From positions 62,001-126,000 of the forward strand of contig JARGSG010000246.1 in the NCBI GenBank assembly GCA_030374805.1: 64,000 bases of DNA. Direction: 5' to 3'. Source of the DNA: Gracilaria gracilis. Taxonomy: Eukaryota > Rhodophyta > Florideophyceae > Gracilariales > Gracilariaceae. The notes under the pieces are model-generated. The model was not told the origin of the DNA. It saw only the letters and a list, made by a program, of their open reading frames with translations, and did no database searches. The position numbers and the translations under genes are program-made. Shown here piece by piece: positions 56,311 to 64,000 of the stretch (position 1 is its first letter; every line of letters starts with the position of its first letter).

Positions 56311-56760
56311 TATCAAACGGCCGTGGGGTTCGAACCACAGGCGCGCGGGCGCGGTAGTCCGGATGATGCGCTGCTGAGGTCCGTAGGGACAAGCAGACGC
56401 GGGGTAGCACGGCAGGCGCAGATGCGCGGACGTACAGTAGAAGAATAGTTGTTCAGGTTGTAGTAGAATTTGTTGATGATGATCAATAAAGTTCTAATGC
56501 ACTCGGACCATCTATATATGTACTACATTGTGTTCTCAGTAGGGTCTCTACAGTATCCGCATTTGCATAAATCATATTGCTTTCAAAGCATCGCATTTGC
56601 ATCGTGTTGTGTAGTCTACATATGTATTCCTTCGTACACCTTCACCGTACGCGTCCACGCTCCATCAGTACTGATCATGTCGTCCTTCAAATTACCCAGA
56701 TTACAGTAGCACCGGAACCTTCTCCTCCATGCTCCACCACAGATAGTTCGATATTCCACA
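56311..56760 (-). repeat. 5' LTR of the small LTR element
   Basis: 450 bp, no difference seen from 54558-55007. Its outer edge is 188 bases upstream of the start codon of CCCH gene 2. Confidence 0.88.
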
Positions 56761-56947
56761 CGCCGCGCGGCGGGCGGGCGGGCGTGGCACGTCGCACGCT
56801 ACGTCTGCAGGTTTTTCGCGGCGCAACGGCGCCCGCGTGGCAACGTCCTCCCTCTTCCCTGTTGTCTCCGCCGCCACCGCGCCTCCGCTGCTGCTGCTGC
56901 TGTGCTTTGGGCCCGCCTCGCGCACCCGTGGTTCACCGCCTTTCATC

Positions 56948-57406
56948 ATGCAAGCCACCGTCGTCGCCGCCGCCGCCGCCACCACCACCCCGTGGCGCGC
57001 GTACGCGCCATCCCGCCCGGCCGCCGTGCGGTCGCTGCCCACCTCGCCGCTATCCACGCCGCCCAAGCCGTCCTCGTCCCCGCCCCCATCGTCGCCGCCC
57101 AAGCTACCAGCGACCGCGCGCTCGCTGACGCGAAACCCGCTGAAGAAGACCGAGCTCTGCCCCCAGTTCGCGCAGCAGCAGCCGTGCAAGTACGGGCGCA
57201 AATGCCAATTTGCGCACGGGCGCCAAGAGTTGCGCCCCGTGCAGCTACATCCGCACTTCAAGACCAAGCTGCGGCGCAACTTCAAGAGCAGCGGCGCGTG
57301 TCGGTACGGCAGGCACTGCAGCTTCCTGCACGGGAAGCGCGACCCGCTTAGGAACGCGGTGCTGCGCGAGGATGTGCGCCGCGCGATGGTGCACGCGCTG
57401 GCGTGA
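56948..57406 (+). CDS. TTP/ZFP36-type tandem CCCH zinc-finger protein 2 (GC-rich paralogue)
   Basis: 152 residues from ATG 56948 (MQATVVAAAAATTTPW); the frame is open further upstream but without an ATG. An Ala/Pro/Ser-rich N-terminus of about 75 residues is followed by LKKTELCPQFAQQQPC, KYGRKCQFAH: an intact C-x8-C-x5-C-x3-H finger. The 18-residue linker GRQELRPVQLHPHFKTKL comes next. The second finger is RRNFKSSGAC, RYGRHCSFLH, whose first Cys is Arg. Likely an RNA-binding regulator as for gene 1, working through one finger. Very GC-rich, unlike gene 1. A young LTR element ends 188 bases before the start and may supply or disturb its promoter. Confidence 0.8.
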   Translation: MQATVVAAAAATTTPWRAYAPSRPAAVRSLPTSPLSTPPKPSSSPPPSSPPKLPATARSLTRNPLKKTELCPQFAQQQPCKYGRKCQFAHGRQELRPVQLHPHFKTKLRRNFKSSGACRYGRHCSFLHGKRDPLRNAVLREDVRRAMVHALA

Positions 57407-58345
57407 GGGGGCGGGCGGCTGGGCGCGGCGGCGCTTGATGCGACAGATTGTGAGTGTTGCTGCTCAAGTGAGGGCTCGGTGGATGGCTTGTGTGTGTCTC
57501 CGTTGGCGCAGTTTTGTTGGATTTTGCCGTTTTCAAAACGCTGATCACACCGTTCAAACATCAACTATTTGAAGCACACCGTTATATTTTTGCATGCGCC
57601 GAACATGTCATAAACAATTCTACACTCATTACATAACGGCTCATCTGTGTTGTATGTTTCTTTTGATTGCATTGCTTTCAAGGCAACCTCCTCATGTTGC
57701 TGTAGCTGTCCAATTCATCGAATGCCCACATGGCTACACGCGTTAACACGTACTGCAAAAGCTTTTGTTGTATACCATGTGGCTGCAAGTACAAGCTCAC
57801 CACCTGTGGGCCACGCGTGGAACACATTGCGCCAATATACACAGTTGTTGACAGCAAACACAGCGGGACAGCTTAGATCATAGCAATCATTACGCCAACT
57901 TGTGTGCATTCGCTTCCAAATAGCTGTTGTTCATCCTCCTTGTGGTACACAGCAAGATCAGCGCTTTGTGCTCACTTGCCAACCAGCCAGCTGTTAGATA
58001 CGCCTCCAAACGTTGTGTGGCCATCGTGTATACCCGTCGTTCACACTCTCTGGCCACTGGAACGTTTAGCGTAAGCGTGCTGACAGAACAGTTGTTGAGG
58101 AAGAAGCACCGTTCGGCTGGTGGAACGTAAAGCGCGTGCCACCAGCGAGAGCATGCGTTGGCTGCGGTGCGGCAGAACTGCAACGGCTGTTGGGGATGCA
58201 AGTTGCAGCAACGGAGAAGAAGAGATGTGAAGAGCGGAAAAGGTATGATGCAAACGCATGGAGCAACACTGAATGGAGTGCCGAATTGGACTGGATGTGG
58301 CAGCAGCAACCATCGCGGTGGCACTCGCATTGCAGATCGGCGGCT
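57407..58345. other. Intergenic, no gene seen
   Basis: About 940 bases between CCCH gene 2 and the Mutator-like element. Short open stretches only; no motif recognised. Confidence 0.5.
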
Positions 58346-58354
58346 GTGTGTTGG

Positions 58355-58532
58355 GCCGTAGGCCGAAATACACGCCGTAATTTGCGTACAAAGTAGATTG
58401 AATGTAGACCAATAAACGTGCAGGGACTCACTTCGATGGGCAATCCATGCGCCGTGGTACTCACTTCACACCCCCTTTTCATGGGGCCGTCAGGGCACAT
58501 TTGCCGCCACCCAATCAGAGCTCCCCATTTCC
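58355..58532 (+). repeat. Left terminal inverted repeat of the Mutator-like element
   Basis: 178 bp. Contains GCGTACAAAGTAGATT, AATGTAGACCAATAAACG and ACTTCGATGGGCAATCCATG, all found inverted at the right end. Ends CCCCATTTCC. Confidence 0.85.
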
Positions 58533-59671
58533 TTGTACAGCCAATAATCCTACGGGGGTCAGTGCGAGCGTATCTTCGACAAATACCTGCACGCCAAGTC
58601 ATGGGCTGCAAAAAGCGCACCAAAATTCAAACCAAAATCCCAAACCCACCGATGTATTCGCATCCGCGGGCACCGTCGAAATCGCCACCGCCACCATCGT
58701 CCCCGTCTGCACCGCCGCTACCTCCGCCCCCTCGCCCGCCACCGTCACCTCCGCTGCTTCCCCCCACCACCGCCACCCCCGTTGCCTCCCCCATTACGGC
58801 CACCTCCGTTACCACCGCAGCTGCCGTCGTTTGTGGCATCTCCGCGGTCTCTGCCATACCCGTCATCCTCATCGTCGCCACCGCAGTCTCCGCCGCTACC
58901 ACCACCGCCGCCGCCTACCAAACCTCCGCCACCTCGCTGGCCGCCGCAGCTTTGGTCGTCTCCACCACTTCTGCTGCCTTTGCAACCTCTCTTTCTTCCG
59001 CCGTCGCTGTAGCACCGACTCCGCCGTCGATACAGCAGCGCTACCGTCGCCGCCGCTTCCGCCACCGCCTCCGCCGCCAACATTGCTTGTACTGCCGCCC
59101 CTACGCAGTATATCTGTTGTGTCTGCCGTGGAATGAACACCCGCCTGGCGCCCGGGAATTCCACATGCTAGTAAACGATAGCAACGCCAGTGGTAACTAA
59201 GTGTTATTACTCGCCGTAACTTTGGACGATGTCTATTTCTTAGGTAGTTATAAATGTAGAATTAGAGTACAAGTTTACATACACATATGCGTAGACGTTA
59301 CATATTGTTTGCAGTGTTGTTATGCAACGCATGTAACCGTAACAACAGCGCCATAAACAATAAACATACTCATTAGTACTAGAAAAAACTTACCTTCACT
59401 AAATAATATTACTAAGCAAATGCGGCACAAACGCACGAGGCGGAAAAGCGACAGAGACTGAGTCGCGGGGTATACAGACGGGAGATGGGAAGAGGGGGAT
59501 AAAAAGCGACCAGCGACAAACGCGAAATATAGAAGGCCTAAGGTGAGCTCACAGAGGCCAGGAAGGTCTCCAAGAAGCAGTAGCGGCGAAAGAAGGTGCT
59601 TGAGGAGGGCAATGAAGGTGGCCTGAACAGCGAGACCAACGGAGACGGAAGAAGTGACCGTGTGGCGGAAT

Positions 59672-59862
59672 GGAAATGGGGAGCTCTGATTGGGTGGCCG
59701 CAAATGTGCCTTCACGGCCCCCTGAAAAGAGGGTGCGAAGTGAGTACACGTAGCTCTACCACGGCGCATGGATTGCCCATCGAAGTGAATCCCTGCGCGT
59801 TTATTGGTCTACATTAAATCTACTTTGTACGCCAACTACGTCGAGTATTTTTGCCTGCGGCC
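59672..59862 (-). repeat. Right terminal inverted repeat of the Mutator-like element
   Basis: 191 bp, the inverted counterpart of 58355-58532, with about 13 extra bases (near CACGTAGCTCTAC). Confidence 0.85.
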
Positions 59863-59871
59863 TGTGTGTTG

Positions 59872-60547
59872 TCCTCCACCATCAACAATAGTGAAACGAC
59901 GCACACGTGCACGCAGTAACCACGCGCACACGTGTAGGACTGGCGGGCGGCGAAAGCGCAATTGGATTTTTTGTTTGTCGAGCGTACTGTGGGGTGCCCT
60001 AAAATGTTGAACAGTTTCAAAAAACCAGTTTGAAAAGGTACTTCCTTGCCCCAAGACCTTTAGATAATTTGTACAAAGCTGGCTCTGGCTCTTCGTTCCG
60101 CAGTTCAGAAAGCAGATTGGTGAATCAACGACGTAAGAAAGTATCACAATCAAAGCAAGACGTGTTGGATTATGGACGTCAAAACGCTAAAAACTGTTTT
60201 GAAGTGAAACGATTCTGGACAAAATTATTCTATTTGTTTCGGCGCAGGCAATAATATTTGGCTTGCAATGGTCAAAATCTTTTTTTCCGCAATTTACGTT
60301 TTTCTAGACCTAACTTTGCCACACAATCTACTTCAGAGGTGAAAACCTTTGGGTTTGTAATTGTCTTCCTCTCTCCCAAAGAAAAAACCAACGCAATAGA
60401 CTTGTCGTAGCGTTTTGCCCGTTTTTATGCGCGCTTTTTGTGAAACCGCTTGCGTTTTTTTCCTTTTTTATACCCGTTGCAACGTCTTTCACAAGCATGA
60501 ACAACTTTTTATCTCTCTGTTTTTCACGCTCCTTTTTTGTTGTGCCT
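59872..60547. other. Intergenic, no gene seen
   Basis: AT-rich sequence with T runs between the Mutator-like element and the third Ty3 copy. No motif recognised. Confidence 0.5.
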
Positions 60548-61054
60548 TGTCGTACAAATACCGATAAGGTGTGGGGTCCGCCTGGTAGAGGGAGCGCGCG
60601 AGGGCTCAACCTAAAGGAGAAAAACACACAACCAATATGGTAGTAGGGCACCTGAAACCCGCAGGGACAAACGGCGGGGCAACTAGTCTAGACCGTGTAG
60701 GTGTACGGTAGTAGACGTCGACGCGCGGTAAAACCTGAATAGTAATAGAGTAGCAAGTGACCAAGATGGTATAGTTACTGCCCTAGTGGTGCCTGACTTT
60801 ACAATACCCAAGGGGGAAGGCGAGGTGCACCGTAATATATACAAGGTGCACCGACGCCGATCTCCCATGTGGGCATGACGTCACCGGCTGCACCCATGAC
60901 CTACTGTCATGGGCCAGCAATGCTAAGCTATCCTAGACTATAAATTAGAAATTAGAAATTATAAAATACAGAATACCAATTGGGTACAGTGCAGCCAGCA
61001 AGGCGCACCAGTAGCCCACGTGGCACCAACCCAGTGAGGTCTCATTGTACTACA
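60548..61054 (-). repeat. Putative 3' LTR of Ty3 copy 3
   Basis: Left edge from the start of similarity with 6212. Right edge tentative at TACTACA before the pyrimidine run GACCCCCTTCC. Confidence 0.5.
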
Positions 61055-61632
61055 GACCCCCTTCCTACCCTGAGCCACGCCCTCGTGGCTCCTAGATCCT
61101 TTCACCAATTCGGTTGCATCGTCGTACCAATTTGGTCCCTGTCGCAGCCTTCGTGCCATCTCACGCCGTGCGTCGCGTCGGTTCGGCATCACCGAACGCA
61201 CTCTGTTCACCACCTTGGTCATCACCGATTGCGGCTCTATCCACCTCTTTGGTTATCACCGACAGCGGCCTATTCATCCCCATTTGTGGTTTAGGCGCGA
61301 CGCGCGCCCATTGCATACCTCCAAGGTTCTGCCTTTCTGGCTGCCCGGCTTGGACCCTTTTACCGTGTCGGTATACCCAGTGGGGGTGGCGGGTTGCGCC
61401 TTCGAGCTCGTGTGGGCACTGTACCGTGAAGGATTTTGGCGCCCACTTGGTTGCGGCGTGTTTCTCTGTCCCTTCGAGGTTCGAGTACCAACCCTTCGAG
61501 GCATTGCCGCTGACTCCATCGAGGTTGTTCCACCGTTATTCCTTCTGGTTACCTTCGCACCCCTTTGTGGTTTATCTACGCGGGCTCGCGCCACCGTGGC
61601 TTTTCGTCCGACCGACAAGGTTGAATCCGTTT

Positions 61633-64000
61633 ATGGTGACCCCCGATCCTTATTTGAACCACATGGGTAGCCCTGGTACCAGCGTGCGGGCTCGCACCCG
61701 TAGCGGTACACGGCGATTGTCGGTTCCCCATGTTGGTCAATCGGACGCGGTAACCTCAAGGGACGGCGCGCCATCGGCGACCAATGCCGATGCCTTAATG
61801 GTTGAACCAGCATGGGGCCCCGAACGGGTGGAGGTTTTGAGCATCAGCTCTAGTGACTCACCCATTGTGGATAAAAAGCCGATTCGCTTCACCCCTGCGG
61901 TCGAATGCTCGCCGTCTCAACCACTCCCTCGCGGTACTCATCACACCATGTCGGGTGCCGGTCCCTCGCGCGGCCGCGGAAGCGGCATTGCCAAGTCTGG
62001 TTCTCGGGGTGCTGCTTTGTACCATTCCCGCATCCAAACTGGTTTTCGGAGCCAGCCGGTTCCGTCTTCCTCAAATCAACCTCAAGGGATTCACGAAGGG
62101 ATCCGGGACCCGTATGGTCCGGAGCCCGAGATTCCTCGTGGTATTTCCTATTATGGTTTGGAGCCGTTCACCACGGCCGACTGGAACGTTTCCCAACATG
62201 GTACCTTCGGGGTCGATCCAAGAATGGTGTCGCAAGCGACGCTGTACCGTCGGAACTGGCCAGTGGCGCCGGGGAACACATCGCTTCCCGGCGTCTTGCG
62301 CCGTCCGACTTTGGATACCTACTTGGGTTTGTTTCGTTGGGATTGCGAGCGTCTCCGCTCCGTCCCCCAAACGCTCCACCGTCGGGATAAGGAATCTCAA
62401 CCTCGTCAGGGTCGGGTGGAGTGCTATGACAGCCGCCAGCGACACACACCAATGAGGTATTTCATCCCCCCGCTTTATCCCAGCGATCTGCCGTATGTTC
62501 GTATTGAACCGGAGCTCCATTATTTCCGACGTCTGGTTGTGAAGATCTGTCAGTACGACTCCCTTCCGCAGCAGTACCTTCCGGCTTCACCACATTTGGT
62601 TTGCTTCGATAGGCCTTACAATACCATCCATTGGGCTAACCGTCGTAGGTGGGGGGTGGATGCTGCCACTGAGGCTCGCATTCGTACCCGGTCCAGCTTC
62701 AACCGCGTCATGCATGGGTTCCATAATGTGGAGTTCTTCTCACAACCTAATAAGGGAAGAACCTCTTGGTATGTGGCCCGACCTGAATGGTGGAATGCCT
62801 ATGAGGTACCGATGTCGCTTAGCGTCCCAACCCCACCGGTATTGGCTTACTTCGGGAGCTACATCACCCGTAACCACGATCGGTATTACCTCATTTGGTC
62901 GATTGCCCTCGCGGAATGGGCCGTATTGGTCGCCATCTTAGCTCTGCAGGCTGCCCGTGACGGTATTGACTGGGATTGTCGTTCTCGAGAAGCCGAGATT
63001 TACCGTGACGGTGTGCAACCTCCTGGTCGTATGTTCTTCATTCCCCCGAGGGTCATTCGCGACATTCGCCTATTTGGAATCGGAACCATTGTGGCAGGTA
63101 CGGACTACTCTATTGAGCAGCTGGAATCGTTGCTTACCCAAGTGGAGAGTTTCCCGTGGGGAGCCAAGCAGGGGTGGGAGGTTTTCGATCCGGTGTCCTG
63201 GAAGGTTGTATCCCGCGCGGAGCAGCGCTATCCCGGGGCTCCGACCGATCAGGGACCTCCAGGGAGTCCCGAGCCATTCCCAACCGTGGTGGAATCGCCA
63301 GCAGCTACCCCTGTGGTCACTTCAGCGCCTACTCCCGCTCCAGAGGGACGCAATACGCCTGCCCATACTGGTGCCACTCCTCTTCTCCCTAGTACCACAC
63401 GGGTTGATGGGCCTCCGCGGGCTATCCTCGGGGGTGTCATGGCTGCGGCTGCGGCGCCTGTCCCCTCTCAGGTGGACTCCCAGGCCATTTCAGGTTTAAT
63501 GGCTCGGGTCCGCCAAGCCTGTGTGGTGAACTTCCAGCGGGCGGGTCCTACCTCTGTGGTCGAAGCTCTTACCCTTCTGGAAAGCATCCTGCCTCGTCAT
63601 GCACAGTACATGCGATCCTTTTCCCAAATTGGTGAGTTCCGGAACCGGTTCCAGGTCGAGCTCTACCAGATGGCTACCAACCAGGTGGCAGGCCTAGCGA
63701 TGGCCATGGGCCCGACGCCTACAAACCCTTTGGAGGATCCCCTATTTGGTGCTAGCCTGAACCCCGGCCTTCTAGCCGCTACGCAGGCTCCTCTCCACAT
63801 CGGGTCGTCGGCACCTCCGTCGGTTGCGCAGGCGAGCGCGCCACCTCCGATGGGTGCCGACGTGATGCCAGGCGTCAGCGTGCCTACTAGTACCCCCGTG
63901 GGTCATGGTAGCGCGCCTAGCCAGGCTCCAGGCCAGGCTCATCTCTTCCAGCCTTGGCCGGGAGCCCATCAGAACACCACTCCGGGTCGGGGATCCTCAG
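61633..64000 (+). CDS. Long unbroken antisense ORF of Ty3 copy 3 (partial, open at window end)
   Basis: From ATG 61633 (MVTPDPYLNHMGSPG) the frame is open for at least 789 codons and has no stop before the edge at 64000. A second candidate start is ATG 61948 (MSGAGPSRGRGSG). Features: a Gly/Ser/Arg-rich N-terminus; a globular middle (TTADWNVSQHGTFGVDPRMV, YDSLPQQYLPASPHL, NRRRWGVDAATEARIRTR); a hydrophobic stretch (IALAEWAVLVAILAL, about residue 425) that could span a membrane; FIPPRVIRDIR; then a Pro/Thr/Ala-rich C-terminus with a helical island (VVEALTLLESILPRHAQYM). No known domain recognised. Relatives: 7277-9610 (close, broken) and 17855-19762 (distant). It lies opposite to the element's own sense. 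A Gag-like or envelope-like role, or a plus-strand element of another kind, cannot be excluded. Confidence 0.6.
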   Translation, partial: MVTPDPYLNHMGSPGTSVRARTRSGTRRLSVPHVGQSDAVTSRDGAPSATNADALMVEPAWGPERVEVLSISSSDSPIVDKKPIRFTPAVECSPSQPLPRGTHHTMSGAGPSRGRGSGIAKSGSRGAALYHSRIQTGFRSQPVPSSSNQPQGIHEGIRDPYGPEPEIPRGISYYGLEPFTTADWNVSQHGTFGVDPRMVSQATLYRRNWPVAPGNTSLPGVLRRPTLDTYLGLFRWDCERLRSVPQTLHRRDKESQPRQGRVECYDSRQRHTPMRYFIPPLYPSDLPYVRIEPELHYFRRLVVKICQYDSLPQQYLPASPHLVCFDRPYNTIHWANRRRWGVDAATEARIRTRSSFNRVMHGFHNVEFFSQPNKGRTSWYVARPEWWNAYEVPMSLSVPTPPVLAYFGSYITRNHDRYYLIWSIALAEWAVLVAILALQAARDGIDWDCRSREAEIYRDGVQPPGRMFFIPPRVIRDIRLFGIGTIVAGTDYSIEQLESLLTQVESFPWGAKQGWEVFDPVSWKVVSRAEQRYPGAPTDQGPPGSPEPFPTVVESPAATPVVTSAPTPAPEGRNTPAHTGATPLLPSTTRVDGPPRAILGGVMAAAAAPVPSQVDSQAISGLMARVRQACVVNFQRAGPTSVVEALTLLESILPRHAQYMRSFSQIGEFRNRFQVELYQMATNQVAGLAMAMGPTPTNPLEDPLFGASLNPGLLAATQAPLHIGSSAPPSVAQASAPPPMGADVMPGVSVPTSTPVGHGSAPSQAPGQAHLFQPWPGAHQNTTPGRGSS

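Larger units (their letters stand above)
54558..56760 (-). mobile_element. Small non-autonomous LTR element (TRIM/TR-GAG-like), very young
   Basis: Two 450-bp terminal direct repeats (54558-55007 and 56311-56760) look identical by eye and are flanked by a 5-bp duplication CGCCG (54553-54557 and 56761-56765). On the minus strand the repeats run TGTGGAATATCG to GTTTGATA. A pyrimidine-rich stretch at 55008-55026 is a polypurine tract on the minus strand, fixing the orientation. The interior holds one minus-strand ORF and no reverse transcriptase or integrase, so it must have been moved by another element's enzymes. It looks whole and very recent. Confidence 0.88.
58355..59862. mobile_element. 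Non-autonomous Mutator-like DNA transposon
   Basis: 1.5 kb with long terminal inverted repeats (58355-58532 and 59672-59862), ending GGCCGTAGGC / GCCTGCGGCC. It is flanked by a perfect 9-bp target duplication TGTGTGTTG (58346-58354 and 59863-59871). Nine-base duplications plus long inverted ends are the Mutator/MULE signature. The inverted ends are about 90% alike, the right one carrying a short extra segment. The interior has no transposase. 58.66-59.10 kb is Pro/Thr/Ala-coding low-complexity CCG/CCA/ACC sequence, open in several frames for compositional reasons. Confidence 0.85.
60548..64000 (-). mobile_element. Ty3 LTR element, copy 3 (3' part; runs off the window)
   Basis: Starts TGTCGTACAAATACCGAT as copy 1 does at 6212 and stays closely similar to 6212-9650 throughout. 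By comparison with copy 1 it is the 3' LTR and antisense accessory gene of a minus-strand Ty3 chromodomain element, whose gag-pol would lie to the right of the window. The part seen looks much better preserved than copy 1. Confidence 0.7.

Noticed and set aside
58418-59200. 260-codon Pro/Ala/Thr-rich frame and overlapping frames inside the Mutator-like element
   Set aside because: Open in several frames at once because of CCG/CCA composition; no conserved motif.

Overview
The window is eukaryotic nuclear DNA: short intron-poor genes with TATA-like boxes and AATAAA signals, separated by nested transposable elements. The host genes are a resistosome-type NB-ARC/WD40 protein, two TTP-type CCCH fingers, an opine-dehydrogenase-like protein, a Cys-rich membrane protein and a tiny cationic secreted protein. 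Together with chromodomain Ty3 elements and a Copia element, they fit best with a florideophyte red alga such as Chondrus or Gracilaria. That call is an inference of moderate-to-low confidence; an oomycete or other alga is not excluded.

Layout. 1-6.2 kb holds decayed DNA transposons: a Harbinger-like DDE transposase (366-1266), a piggyBac-like transposase (1508-4694) and a Myb/SANT-like pseudogene (about 5380-5970). 6.2-16.6 kb is a broken, minus-strand Ty3 chromodomain element. 16.9-28.3 kb is a better preserved Ty3 chromodomain element with 852-bp LTRs and a TATAT target duplication. Both Ty3 elements carry an extra gene on the opposite strand between pol and the 3' LTR. A third copy starts at 60.5 kb and runs off the right edge; its extra ORF is unbroken for at least 789 codons.

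28.3-44 kb is the main host island: palindromes and small repeats, a four-helix-bundle/NB-ARC/WD40 immune-receptor-like locus (30.8-35.1 kb), a long AT-rich gap, a Cys-rich membrane protein on the minus strand (39.7-41.9 kb), a foldback hairpin (42.45 kb) and a 93-residue secreted Arg-rich protein (43.0 kb).

44.0-50.3 kb is a nearly whole, young Copia element (TACGG target duplication). It sits just upstream of a very GC-rich, C-terminally short opine-dehydrogenase-like gene. 53.2-57.4 kb has two tandem CCCH-finger paralogues, each with one intact and one crippled finger. They are separated by a very young 2.2-kb LTR element with apparently identical 450-bp LTRs and no reverse transcriptase. 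58.36-59.86 kb is a Mutator-like non-autonomous DNA transposon with about 180-bp inverted ends and a perfect 9-bp target duplication.

The most rewarding observations are the HeLo/RPW8-like NB-ARC-WD40 locus, the conserved antisense ORF of the Ty3 family, the complementary zinc-ligand losses in the CCCH pair with a fresh LTR element in front of one of them, and the cationic secreted protein.
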